In this document: one piece after another, positions 8,436-16,106 of the stretch
How the letters are laid out: each line of letters opens with the position of its first letter
Position numbering within the stretch: position 1 is the stretch's first letter
Source: Flammeovirga sp. OC4
GTDB lineage: Bacteria > Bacteroidota > Bacteroidia > Cytophagales > Flammeovirgaceae
Reading direction: 5' to 3'
Length of the DNA: 64,000 nt
Assembly: GCF_000812565.1 (NCBI RefSeq)
Contig: NZ_JTAM01000001.1
Span: 248,001 to 312,000, forward strand
The notes under the pieces: generated by a model
Databases searched by the model: none
Seen by the model: only the letters and a program-made list of their open reading frames with translations
What the model was told of the DNA's origin: nothing
Program-made: the position numbers and the translations under genes

Positions 8436-10154
8436 CTATGAGCGGTTTACGATCGCTTTTCTGTGTACTCTCCAAGCATTCAAACCTCTCACTTTTTTAG
8501 CTTCACCATAGCTTGACAATGATATTTTAGGACCACTTGTTCCATTGTCTGACATGTACTCATCAAACATCATAGCCAAGTTCATGTTTAGTGTTTTTTT
8601 CGCATCTTCTTCATCAACAAACTCAAAATCTGCCGATGTATCATCGATAACTTTTACTTTATAAACATGCTTGTAGGTCAGTTTCTTTGAGGATAAGTTC
8701 GTCAAAAAGCCATTTCCATCCGGTTCTGCATAACATATTTCAATGTAATTGCTATTGGTGATTTCATCTTCCTCTTCTGTAGCAACTACTGTTTGCTTTG
8801 AGACACTACTAGATACTGACGACGAAGACTCCCCTTTCTTACCTTTGATCTCATTGACTGTAATAAACAATTCATGTTGTTTGTCTTTTACTTCTGTAAA
8901 CGAACTATTAATCTTATCAGTAAGTTTATCAATGTATGATTTATTGGTAGAAATCTCATCTCTCAACATAGTTTGCAACTCCTGTTGTCTTCTAGTCATT
9001 TCATCAGACACAGTATTCACTTGCACTACTTCGTTATCGAATTTAGAATTAAGCTGATCAATCTTTTCTGAAATATTTTCTTCGATCAGATTCATCTTGT
9101 CTCTTAATTCCAGACGTTCACCTTTGATTTTTGTAAATCTTAGATCAATTTTCTTCAACTCATTACCATGATCATCAGTCAAGAAGCTAATTTCTTTATT
9201 TAACTTCTCAAGTTGTTTTGAAAATGATTGAAGTGCATCGTCTTTAACATATTCATCCTTGATATCAATAATATTTCTTTCTACTTGGTCCAGACGAGAG
9301 AAAAACTCACGAACGGATTCCTTATTAAAAGAAGATTCATTGACCTCAGAAATTTGAGCAGAAACGGCATTTAGTTTTTCTTCAAGAGCATCAAAAACTT
9401 CTGTTAGTTCCTTCTTTCTTGATTTTTGTAAAACATCTATCTGTTCCTCTAGTTTTTCAATTTTCTTTAAACTTGATTCTAAAATCAGAATTTTCTCTTG
9501 ATCTTCTTTTTCTTTAGAATCAAGTCTTTTATTTTCTGTCTCAAGGTCATTAATTCTTTGCTCAAGAATTTGAAACCTCTGTAAAAACTCAACTTGTAAT
9601 AGTTTGATAGGTTCATCAACAGGAGTATTCGACTCATGTTGTTCTTTATTTATCTCACTATTTTCTTCATTCTGATCTTCATGATCAGACTCCTGTAAAT
9701 TCATCATCAAAGCAAAAATAAAGTTTGCTGTTTTAGTATCCGAGACAAATAATGTTACATCATTAACGGATTTTGCTTCCAAAATATTAGAATAATTATC
9801 TACGATTTCACTTTTGTAAGCAAATAATCTATCCATGTCCCATTTAGGAGTTCTATTCGACAAAGAATACAACTCGCGGCAAATATCGTCAAAAATTAAT
9901 TCATCAAGGTCATTATATTCAATAAAATCTTTCTTTGAATACAAGTTTACTCCTCTCCCCTTAAGTTTAAAACATTGTTTACCATCCCCAATATTACCTT
10001 TTCCTTCTTTTAACAAAGAGTAAAAACGGTAAACTGAAAATTCAATAATTTGAAAAAAAATGTTTCTTTTATCAGGTTGAATCATCGATGATATAGTCAT
10101 ATTTTCCTTAGCAAACCTTGGATTATTATTGGCTGCAAATTTAATGTAATTCAT
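8436..10154 (-). CDS. Long coiled-coil protein of unknown function
   Basis: 572 residues, no signal peptide. About 1-165 is a globular head; about 165-450 is almost continuous coiled coil rich in Glu, Lys and Leu; about 470-572 is a compact C-terminal domain ('IEICYAEPDGNGFLTNLSS', 'SADFEFVDEEDAKKTLN', 'LNAWRVHRKAIV'). This tail pattern, with a 'G.A....W.v..K..I' ending, resembles a module I recall at the C-termini of unrelated Bacteroidota proteins, but I cannot name it. The stop is 7 bases from the stop of the convergent PspC gene. It may be a cytoplasmic scaffold or anchor. No enzyme motif is seen. Confidence 0.6.
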   Translation of the reverse strand: MNYIKFAANNNPRFAKENMTISSMIQPDKRNIFFQIIEFSVYRFYSLLKEGKGNIGDGKQCFKLKGRGVNLYSKKDFIEYNDLDELIFDDICRELYSLSNRTPKWDMDRLFAYKSEIVDNYSNILEAKSVNDVTLFVSDTKTANFIFALMMNLQESDHEDQNEENSEINKEQHESNTPVDEPIKLLQVEFLQRFQILEQRINDLETENKRLDSKEKEDQEKILILESSLKKIEKLEEQIDVLQKSRKKELTEVFDALEEKLNAVSAQISEVNESSFNKESVREFFSRLDQVERNIIDIKDEYVKDDALQSFSKQLEKLNKEISFLTDDHGNELKKIDLRFTKIKGERLELRDKMNLIEENISEKIDQLNSKFDNEVVQVNTVSDEMTRRQQELQTMLRDEISTNKSYIDKLTDKINSSFTEVKDKQHELFITVNEIKGKKGESSSSVSSSVSKQTVVATEEEDEITNSNYIEICYAEPDGNGFLTNLSSKKLTYKHVYKVKVIDDTSADFEFVDEEDAKKTLNMNLAMMFDEYMSDNGTSGPKISLSSYGEAKKVRGLNAWRVHRKAIVNRS

Positions 10155-10443
10155 TTAATAAAGAATAGATTAATAAATCGTTAACATGTATTCACATTGG
10201 ACTTATAATCTAAATTGAAGCAGTTATAAACGATCTGAATATTTTTTTCAATTTAGCTCTTACTTTACTTTATAAGAAAAAGACTAGTTTATATTCCTGT
10301 TTTAAAGTATTTAATTTATAGTATTTCTTGGATAGGTTATAATATAGTACAGGTTTTTGATTTAAAATAAAGAACAACTTACATTCGTTTTCATTCGGAA
10401 AATGTAACTTTTCGTCACATTAGGTGCTTTATGAATTATACCT

Positions 10444-10451
10444 TATTTTTG
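10444..10451 (+). promoter_or_regulatory. -7 box (TAnnTTTG type)
   Basis: TATTTTTG on the plus strand, 70 bases before the LEA-like gene's ATG, matches the Bacteroidota -7 consensus. The predicted transcript would start near 10458, exactly at a 7-bp inverted repeat. Confidence 0.45.
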
Positions 10452-10458
10452 ACAAAAG

Positions 10459-10483
10459 GACATGTTACAATATCCTACATGTC
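10459..10483 (+). repeat. Inverted repeat at the predicted transcript start
   Basis: GACATGT (10459-10465) and ACATGTC (10477-10483) form a perfect 7-bp inverted repeat with an 11-base spacer. It lies at the predicted +1 of the LEA-like gene, so it could be a 5' stabilising hairpin in the mRNA or an operator. Confidence 0.4.
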
Positions 10484-10521
10484 AACTCTTAATTAATTAA
10501 ACTTTTTTAAACGCTAAAAAA

Positions 10522-10995
10522 ATGAACTTTAAAAGTCTATTTCAATACTTTTTAACAAGCTTATTATTATTATCTCTTACTTCATGTGGACCTGAAGCTC
10601 CTGAATTTGTCACATTAAAAAATATGGAGATGTTCTCTCTTGAGGATGGGAATTTCGTTGTTAAAGCTGAAGCGGTTCTTTATAATCCAAATAGTGTTTC
10701 CATCACTATAGATGAAATACATGTAGATGTATTAGTGAATGGCAATAATATAGGTTCAGTGAACCAAAACCTTACTTCAGAAGCAAAAAAACAATCTGAA
10801 TTCTCCTTACCACTCGAAGTTCAGTTTCCTCCAAAAGCTTTATTTTCAAATTTATTGGGCGGTATCCTAAATATGGCAACAGGTGAAGACTTTGAGGTAA
10901 GATATACTGGCTATGTTAAAACAAAAGCTCTTGGTGTTTCATTTAAGGTGCCTTTTGACCAAAAAGAAACAATAGGATTGAATATTCTAGACTAA
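10522..10995 (+). CDS. LEA type 2-like lipoprotein
   Basis: 157 residues with a lipoprotein signal peptide: the lipobox 'LTSC' puts the modified cysteine at 22. The mature part matches the LEA_2/WHy fold: 'VKAEAVLYNPNSVSITIDEIHVDVLVNGNNIG', strands around a conserved 'NPN' turn, and a second half ending 'SFKVPFDQKETIGL'. LEA-2 domains in plants and bacteria are linked with desiccation or stress, but the bacterial role is not settled. It would be anchored in the inner or outer membrane facing the periplasm. Single-gene unit with a strong terminator. Confidence 0.8.
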   Translation: MNFKSLFQYFLTSLLLLSLTSCGPEAPEFVTLKNMEMFSLEDGNFVVKAEAVLYNPNSVSITIDEIHVDVLVNGNNIGSVNQNLTSEAKKQSEFSLPLEVQFPPKALFSNLLGGILNMATGEDFEVRYTGYVKTKALGVSFKVPFDQKETIGLNILD

Positions 10996-11005
10996 ATAAT
11001 ATTTT

Positions 11006-11047
11006 AAAAAAGGCTGGTTCAACTTAAGCATATGAACCAGCCTTTTT
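11006..11047. terminator. Intrinsic terminator, possibly bidirectional
   Basis: A perfect 10-bp GC-rich stem (11012-11021 with 11033-11042) is flanked by AAAAAA on the left and TTTTT on the right. It ends the LEA-like transcript and could also serve the convergent DUF4421 gene. Confidence 0.85.
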
Positions 11048-11092
11048 CTATGTTAGAGGTCATAGATTTTTACAAATCAAAAAAGCCTAAAT

Positions 11093-12193
11093 TTATCTGT
11101 CAGATGTTTTCTTTGCTGAGTTTTTCAGAATAGGTAATCTATCCATAATCCAATCTAATGGAGGAACATCCCAATCAAACCTTTTCACAATATTTACCCG
11201 AAATTGCCCCATCCAATAGAGTTCTGATGAATCATCTTCTATGGCGATATTATAAGATTCAATAACGGCAGAAACTCCTACAAAATACCTCCTGTTATTA
11301 TACCCCAATGCTACTCTGGAATTTAACTTGAAACCAGTATTCCATATATCTTCATTTATTCTTTCATTAGGCGTTTCATACGTGGTATTCCCATAGTTCA
11401 AACCATATCCCACAGCCAAAGCTCCTGTAAAAAAGAATCGTTTATTCATGATCAGTGAAAAGGCATAACCACCCATAACACCTCCACTGCCATAAAGACC
11501 TTTTACAATATTATTTTTCAATTGATACTTATCTCTTATATCATAAGGAATCAAAGAAGAATCTGCTTTAATTTGCACGAAATTAAGATAAGGACCATAC
11601 AAAAGAGAACCCGCTGTTTTCTTTTGCACTTCTGTTTGAGCAAAGGCTGCTCGGAATGAGAATTTCTCATAATTCTGTACAAAAAGAGTCGACATTCCAT
11701 AAGTATTAACGGTCATATCACCTCTTAATTCGGTCGGTTCTTTACTGTTAGGTGTTCCTAAATTTTGAGATTCAGAAACATAAAAACCATTATAAAATTG
11801 TACTCCAACATCTATAGCCACTTTTCTGCCATAAACATAAGTTCTCATATCTAGTTTATTGGTTTCCCCAAACTTATCATTATCGTCATTGATAAAAGGG
11901 AAATTTAGGCCAATATTGATTCCTAACCCTCTATAAGTAAAACCAAAACCTAGATTTAGGTTACCATTCGGGGAATACACTATCCTTTGAGAATTATTAT
12001 TATTACCTGTAACTACTAAACTGTTAAACTTGTAAACTGAGTACAACCTTAAGTGCAAATCAGTATTGTAGGATTTATAAAACGTAGTGTCATGATCCAA
12101 AACGGTTTGGATAGAGTCACTTTGTGCATAAACAGTGTAATAATTATTACAAATTGCAAGTGATAAAGTTAATATGAGTACATAAGTTTTCAA
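11093..12193 (-). CDS. DUF4421-family outer-membrane protein
   Basis: 366 residues with a signal peptide (about 1-24, ending 'VYAQ'). The mature chain alternates short strands with Gly/Tyr/Phe-rich segments ('NLNLGFGFTYRGLGINIGLNFPF', 'ALGYNNRRYFVGVSAVIESYNI'), the pattern of an outer-membrane beta barrel. The order of segments and 'DHDTTFYKSYNTDLHLRLYS' at the start fit the Bacteroidota DUF4421 family. Function in the family is unknown. It begins 48 bases after the dnaX stop on the same strand, with no terminator between, so co-transcription with dnaX is possible. Confidence 0.75.
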   Translation of the reverse strand: MKTYVLILTLSLAICNNYYTVYAQSDSIQTVLDHDTTFYKSYNTDLHLRLYSVYKFNSLVVTGNNNNSQRIVYSPNGNLNLGFGFTYRGLGINIGLNFPFINDDNDKFGETNKLDMRTYVYGRKVAIDVGVQFYNGFYVSESQNLGTPNSKEPTELRGDMTVNTYGMSTLFVQNYEKFSFRAAFAQTEVQKKTAGSLLYGPYLNFVQIKADSSLIPYDIRDKYQLKNNIVKGLYGSGGVMGGYAFSLIMNKRFFFTGALAVGYGLNYGNTTYETPNERINEDIWNTGFKLNSRVALGYNNRRYFVGVSAVIESYNIAIEDDSSELYWMGQFRVNIVKRFDWDVPPLDWIMDRLPILKNSAKKTSDR

Positions 12194-12241
12194 TCAATAG
12201 TACGTCTGTGAGTCTAAAAATGACGGGGATGAATTTAGTTA

Positions 12242-14058
12242 TTAATCAAAATCAAGACCTAATTTCTGCTGTAAAGTTTTCAAAGCAGGGTATTTATCTT
12301 GTAAGAATTGTAATTTATCTTGAGGCGAATATAAGCGTTTTGGCTCTTTACTTTCCTCAATTTGTATCAATTTTGTTGAAATTTCAATCGTTTCATTCTT
12401 CAACTCAGTTCTAAGCTGTCTTAACAACTCAGGCCTAACAATATTCAAATGTTCACTTTGGATTGTATTTGTAATTTCAACAATAATATTCAGTTGACTA
12501 TCGAGTGTAATTTCATTCTCATCTAAAAGAATGCTAGCAAATTTACTTTTCCCATTTTCTCTATACTGATCAGCGAAAGATGTCCAAACCTTTTTCGCCT
12601 GCTCTAACGTAAAAGATTGTCCGATTATAACCTTACCCTTTTTAGGTTTTGTATTCCCAAAACGAGATGGTGCCGGTGGAGGTGTTGGTTGCTGAGGTGT
12701 ATTTGGAATTGAACTTGAAGCCGTCTGCTGTTGCTCAGAAGCTTTAATGCTCTTTGCTTTATTAGACAGCCCTGATTTTAATTGCTCTAAATTGCCAGAT
12801 ACTTTTGTAGTCGTTTGAATATGTATTTTATTCTCTTGTTCTGTTAGTTCACTCACAAGAGATTTTTTCTCAACAGTCTTTTTTTCTTTATTTAATGCGT
12901 TTTGTTTGGCTTTAAGTTCAGCTAATCTTTTTTTTTTATTTCTATCTGAGCTAAACGAATGGCTTTGTTTACATGGGCCATTTTCATTAACGCCAACTCT
13001 ACATGCAAGCGCTGATTTTTACTTTCTTTGTATTTAGTATCACAGTCACTTCCTATATTTAATGCTGTCATAATGAAAGACATTGGAACTTCTTTCGCTT
13101 GCTGATCGTATCTTTGCTTAACAGAATCAGAAACATCCAACAATTCCAAGGTCACTGCATCTTTACAGACTAAAATATTTCTGAAGTGTTCTGCTAATCC
13201 ATTGATAAAATTATGACCATCAAAACCTTTTCTCAAAATCTCATCAAAAATCATCAATGCTTGGGATGCATCTCCTCTATTTAAGAAATCGGTTAATTTG
13301 AAATAATAATCATAATCCAATATATGAAGGTTATCTACTGTAGTTTGATAATCAATCACATTATTATTGGAGAAAGTAACAATCATATCAAACATTGATA
13401 ATGCATCTCTCATACCTCCATCTGCTTTTTGAGCGATAAGGTGTAGGGCATCATCATCTGCTTTTATACCTTCATTACCAGCAATTTTAGAAAGCTGTCC
13501 CACTATTTCTTTCACCGTAATTCTATTGAAATCAAAAATTTGACAACGTGACAAGATTGTAGGTAAAATCTTATGCTTCTCAGTTGTTGCTAAAATGAAG
13601 ATAGCATAAGAAGGAGGTTCTTCTAATGTTTTAAGAAAAGCATTAAAAGCTGCTGTAGATAACATGTGTACCTCATCAATGATATACACTTTTTTCTTCC
13701 CAGGTTGAGGTGCATATCTTACTTGTTCAATTAAGTTTCTAATATCTTCTACAGAGTTATTAGAAGCTGCATCAAGTTCAACAATATTTAATGAGGCATT
13801 ATTATTAAAACTTGTACATGAAGCACACTCATTACAAGGATCTCCTTCTTTAGAAAGATTATCACAATTTATAGTTTTGGCAAGGATTCTGGCATTGGTC
13901 GTTTTACCCACACCTCTGGGACCACAAAATAAAAACGCTTGTGCTAAGTGATTACTTAATACAGCATTCTTTAATGTGTTTGTGATATGTTCTTGACCAA
14001 CAACAGTTTGGAATGTATTGGGACGGTACTTACGAGCCGAAACAACGAAATTATCCAT
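12242..14058 (-). CDS. dnaX: DNA polymerase III tau subunit, made by -1 shift at an A10 run
   Basis: Full-length product of about 605 residues if one base of the A10 run (12928-12937) is read twice. Up to that run it is identical to the gamma form: Walker A 'GPRGVGKTT' at 46-54, four zinc cysteines (65, 75, 78, 81), Walker B 'IIDEVHML' and 'LSRC' sensor/finger. After the shift the frame reads 'RLAELKAKQNALNKEKK', a proline-rich linker, then a helical domain ending 'LQQKLGLDFD', which fits the tau-specific region that binds polymerase and helicase. The start at 14058 is chosen because 'MDNFVVSARKYRP' is the family start, AAGGA precedes it, and the upstream in-frame TTG overlaps the promoter box. 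A sequencing error in the A run is the main alternative. Confidence 0.8.
12922..14058 (-). CDS. dnaX: DNA polymerase III gamma subunit, unshifted short product
   Basis: The zero-frame reading of dnaX: 378 residues ending 'EIKKKD' then UAG. The stop lies five bases after the A10 run. It includes the AAA+ ATPase and the clamp-loader collar domain and nothing more, the same cut point as E. coli gamma (431 residues there). It would load the beta clamp together with delta and delta' subunits but could not tether polymerase or helicase. Whether cells make it in quantity depends on slippage rate at the A run. No strong hairpin is visible downstream of the run, which favours transcriptional slippage over stimulated ribosomal frameshifting; this is inference. 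Confidence 0.75.
   Translation of the reverse strand: MDNFVVSARKYRPNTFQTVVGQEHITNTLKNAVLSNHLAQAFLFCGPRGVGKTTNARILAKTINCDNLSKEGDPCNECASCTSFNNNASLNIVELDAASNNSVEDIRNLIEQVRYAPQPGKKKVYIIDEVHMLSTAAFNAFLKTLEEPPSYAIFILATTEKHKILPTILSRCQIFDFNRITVKEIVGQLSKIAGNEGIKADDDALHLIAQKADGGMRDALSMFDMIVTFSNNNVIDYQTTVDNLHILDYDYYFKLTDFLNRGDASQALMIFDEILRKGFDGHNFINGLAEHFRNILVCKDAVTLELLDVSDSVKQRYDQQAKEVPMSFIMTALNIGSDCDTKYKESKNQRLHVELALMKMAHVNKAIRLAQIEIKKKD
12928..12937 (-). promoter_or_regulatory. A10 slippery run in dnaX
   Basis: Ten consecutive A residues on the coding strand, in the codon context ATA AAA AAA AAA GAT TAG. A -1 shift, or one inserted A (or two deleted) in the mRNA, joins the ATPase frame to the tau C-terminal frame. 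Thermus dnaX is known to use an A run of similar length for transcriptional slippage; E. coli dnaX uses A AAA AAG for ribosomal frameshifting. Confidence 0.75.
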
Positions 14059-14091
14059 AAAATCCTTTTCAGTTTCTAAAAATATTGAGTA

Positions 14092-14099
14092 CAAAGTTA
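14092..14099 (-). promoter_or_regulatory. -7 box (TAnnTTTG type) of dnaX
   Basis: TAACTTTG on the minus strand, 34 bases before the dnaX ATG at 14058. It overlaps an in-frame TTG codon at 14094, so translation cannot begin there if this promoter is used. Confidence 0.5.
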
Positions 14100-14257
14100 A
14101 AAAAAAGTGAGTCAGTTGAAATGTTTATCTACTTTTTCTTTTCAAACGAAGTATAACAATTTGATGAATATTTAATAGAAGAACACTTCAATTGCCAATT
14201 CCATTGCACTATTTAAATATATTTTATAATGATATATTATTTAAGGAAAATAATTAT

Positions 14258-14265
14258 TAAATTTG
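14258..14265 (+). promoter_or_regulatory. -7 box (TAnnTTTG type), orphan
   Basis: TAAATTTG on the plus strand with no plus-strand gene downstream before the terminator at 14457. It defines the 5' end of the candidate small RNA. No -33 element is evident. Confidence 0.3.
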
Positions 14266-14271
14266 TATTGT

Positions 14272-14490
14272 AACAAAAAGTTCTTTTCACTAAGACTTTT
14301 TACAACAAATGGAATCTGATATCGAATAGATATAATTTTTATAAACGACTAGAGACAAATTTCCAACTAATTATAAAGACATAAAATTAGAACTTTACTA
14401 ATCAGACTTTTAAAGATTAATAATCTAATTTAAAAAGACAAACTTTCAATTAATCAAAAGGCCACTAAATAATAGTGGCCTTTATTTTTT
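14272..14490 (+). ncRNA. Candidate small RNA of about 220 nt
   Basis: A plus-strand TAnnTTTG box at 14258-14265 is followed about 190 bases later by an intrinsic terminator (10-bp perfect stem, then TTTATTTTTT). There is no plus-strand gene here, and the neighbours on both sides are on the minus strand, so the terminator has no other obvious client. The longest ATG-led frame inside is only six codons. No known RNA family is recognised. The hairpin has a TTTT tail on the minus strand too, so it may instead be a backup terminator for the YceI-like gene. Confidence 0.3.
14457..14490 (+). terminator. Intrinsic terminator without a plus-strand gene
   Basis: Perfect 10-bp stem (14457-14466 with 14474-14483), 7-base loop, then ATTTTTT. 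The plus-strand tail is the better U run. Confidence 0.75.
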
Positions 14491-14500
14491 GTTTTAAACA

Positions 14501-14537
14501 TAAAAAAAAGAGCTGACTTCAAATAAAAAGCCAACTC
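14501..14537 (-). terminator. Intrinsic terminator of the YceI-like gene
   Basis: On the minus strand a 10-bp stem with G-U pairs (14528-14537 with 14510-14519) is followed by eight U residues. It lies about 45 bases after the stop of the YceI-like gene. Confidence 0.75.
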
Positions 14538-14582
14538 CTTCTCTTTCTTTCCTACCCTCCCATTTGAGAAGAATAGTTTTAT

Positions 14583-15221
14583 CTATTGTGCAAGTTTTGC
14601 TTTCACAAAAAGCTCAACATCAGACCATAACTTTGATTGTCCGTCTGCTCCTTTGTGTAAGTCATAACAAACTTTATTCAACGCGTTAATTGCATCTAGA
14701 CCATTCCAAGTTGCAACATCAATTGAACCTTTCATCACGACAACGTTTTTATCCGCTTTAGCAACAAGCTCAACATCTTTCGTCATATCATTCATTGTGA
14801 TGCTAACAGTAGCTTTACCATTGCTCACTGACTTTACTTCACCTTTAATCGTTTCATTATTGGCTAAAGTACCGAAGAAATATTGAACGATTTTACCGTT
14901 TCTTCCCTTATCATTCGTCTCAATAGAGCTTACAGGAATTGAAAAAGTTAAACCTGGTAAAATATCAATAGCATTACTAACTTCTGCTGTTTTAGGTGTT
15001 ACATCAAACTCTAAGAACTTTCCTCCAACACCTACTTTATCAGTAGTTTTAAATGCAGTAAACGAAACAACAGTTCCATTAGGGTCATAAGAGTATTTTG
15101 CTTCTGACTTCACCTCTTCATTTGAAGATGAAGAGGAAGTTTCACTTGATTGATTAGGTGCTGAGCAACTTACTGCTGCAATTAATAAAGCTCCGATAAG
15201 ATAATTAACTAACTTACTCAT
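14583..15221 (-). CDS. YceI-like lipoprotein
   Basis: 212 residues. The lipobox 'AVSC' gives a lipid-modified Cys19, followed by a Ser/Glu-rich linker (about 20-42). The domain at about 43-212 matches the YceI family: 'VVSFTAFKTTDKVGVGGKFLEFDV' is the characteristic first strand pair. YceI proteins are lipocalin-like barrels that bind long isoprenoid or amphiphilic chains in the periplasm. Here the tether would keep it on a membrane. It starts 36 bases after the stop of the HIRAN gene on the same strand and may be co-transcribed with it. Confidence 0.82.
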   Translation of the reverse strand: MSKLVNYLIGALLIAAVSCSAPNQSSETSSSSSNEEVKSEAKYSYDPNGTVVSFTAFKTTDKVGVGGKFLEFDVTPKTAEVSNAIDILPGLTFSIPVSSIETNDKGRNGKIVQYFFGTLANNETIKGEVKSVSNGKATVSITMNDMTKDVELVAKADKNVVVMKGSIDVATWNGLDAINALNKVCYDLHKGADGQSKLWSDVELFVKAKLAQ

Positions 15222-15257
15222 TTGTTTTATAGATTATTTAGTTGTTTTACAAACTGT

Positions 15258-15767
15258 TTAAAGTGGTTGTTTTAATTTGCGACTATAGCGTTGTAATGCT
15301 ATTTCAACTTCAAAGTTGTCTTTTTCTTTATAAATTTTCAAGATTTTTGCCTCCACTAATGATTGACTTTTCAATCTTGATTTAACTTCTACTGAAATAT
15401 CCATATCAAGAAAACCGATTTGTTCATCGTTCAACCTTACTACTTTTATAGCAGAACTATCAAAACGGTTCAACTCATCTGGAAGTAACATCAATAATTC
15501 TCCCTCTTTGGTTTTTTTGATTATTTCTTGTCTGTTAACACCCGTGTCTTCATTGTCGTATTTTGTACCTGCTACTTTCGTGATTTGAGGTTCTAACTTT
15601 TTAAGATTAGAAACATCATTGAATCGCTTAAGATAAAGTTGGTATTTCTTCTTTGCTTCTTCTTCTTGTTTTTTAAGAGCTTGCTTTTTTGACTTATTCT
15701 TTAACCTCAGAAAGAAAATAAAAATGATAATTACGGCAATTATTATTGACCAATTGGTTAGCGACAT
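15258..15767 (-). CDS. Membrane-anchored HIRAN-domain protein
   Basis: 169 residues: one N-terminal transmembrane helix (about 5-22), a short Lys/Glu-rich coiled segment (about 25-50), then a domain at about 62-160 that fits HIRAN: 'KVAGTKYDNEDTGVNRQEIIKK', 'LLPDELNRFDSSAIKVV', 'QIGFLDMDISVEVKSRL'. HIRAN domains bind DNA ends or 3' tails, mostly inside SNF2-type helicases (HLTF, Rad5) or as stand-alone bacterial modules. Here it is tethered at the membrane, with the domain predicted in the cytoplasm. No nuclease or helicase part is fused. The pairing with a downstream YceI-like gene gives no obvious functional link. Confidence 0.65.
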   Translation of the reverse strand: MSLTNWSIIIAVIIIFIFFLRLKNKSKKQALKKQEEEAKKKYQLYLKRFNDVSNLKKLEPQITKVAGTKYDNEDTGVNRQEIIKKTKEGELLMLLPDELNRFDSSAIKVVRLNDEQIGFLDMDISVEVKSRLKSQSLVEAKILKIYKEKDNFEVEIALQRYSRKLKQPL

Positions 15768-16106
15768 AAATTTACTAGTTTAAATTTGTTCGAAAATAAT
15801 AGATTATTAAATGTCAAAAAATAGGAAAATATAAATATTGAATAATTCTTTAAAAAATTAAATTAATTGGATGTTTATCGGTCAAATTATAAACAATTCT
15901 GTAAAAAATATTTGTATTATCATTATCTTTAATCGTAGAAAAAGCATTTGTTATGGTTAATAAGCACCAGGACAAGAATTATACGGGATAAAAGAATAGA
16001 TTAAAACGAAGAGAAAACGTTTTTGAGTGACTGCATCTTAAAATGTTTCTTCCTTATATACCCCGAAAATAGTGATCCTAGTACTAACCACAAGATTATT
16101 TAAATA
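15768..16106. other. Intergenic region between divergent genes
   Basis: 339 AT-rich bases between the HIRAN gene (minus) and the next gene (plus). I see no coding frame, terminator or perfect TAnnTTTG box. A 10-bp palindrome AAAACGTTTT at 16014-16023 is within chance expectation. Confidence 0.55.

Larger units (their letters stand above)
10155..10521. other. Intergenic region between divergent genes
   Basis: 367 AT-rich bases between the divergent coiled-coil gene and the LEA-like lipoprotein gene. No coding frame is convincing. It holds a TATTTTTG box at 10444-10451 and an inverted repeat at 10459-10483, both described separately. Nothing else is recognised. Confidence 0.6.
14100..14582. 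other. Intergenic region beside dnaX
   Basis: About 480 AT-rich bases with no convincing protein-coding frame. It contains a plus-strand TAAATTTG box (14258-14265), a plus-oriented terminator (14457-14490) and the minus-strand terminator of the YceI-like gene (14501-14537). Together these suggest a small plus-strand transcript, listed as a candidate RNA. Confidence 0.6.

Noticed and set aside
14059-14094. Upstream in-frame TTG start for dnaX at 14094
   Set aside because: The TTG lies inside a TAACTTTG promoter box, and the family start 'MDNFVVSARKYRP' with AAGGA upstream is at 14058.
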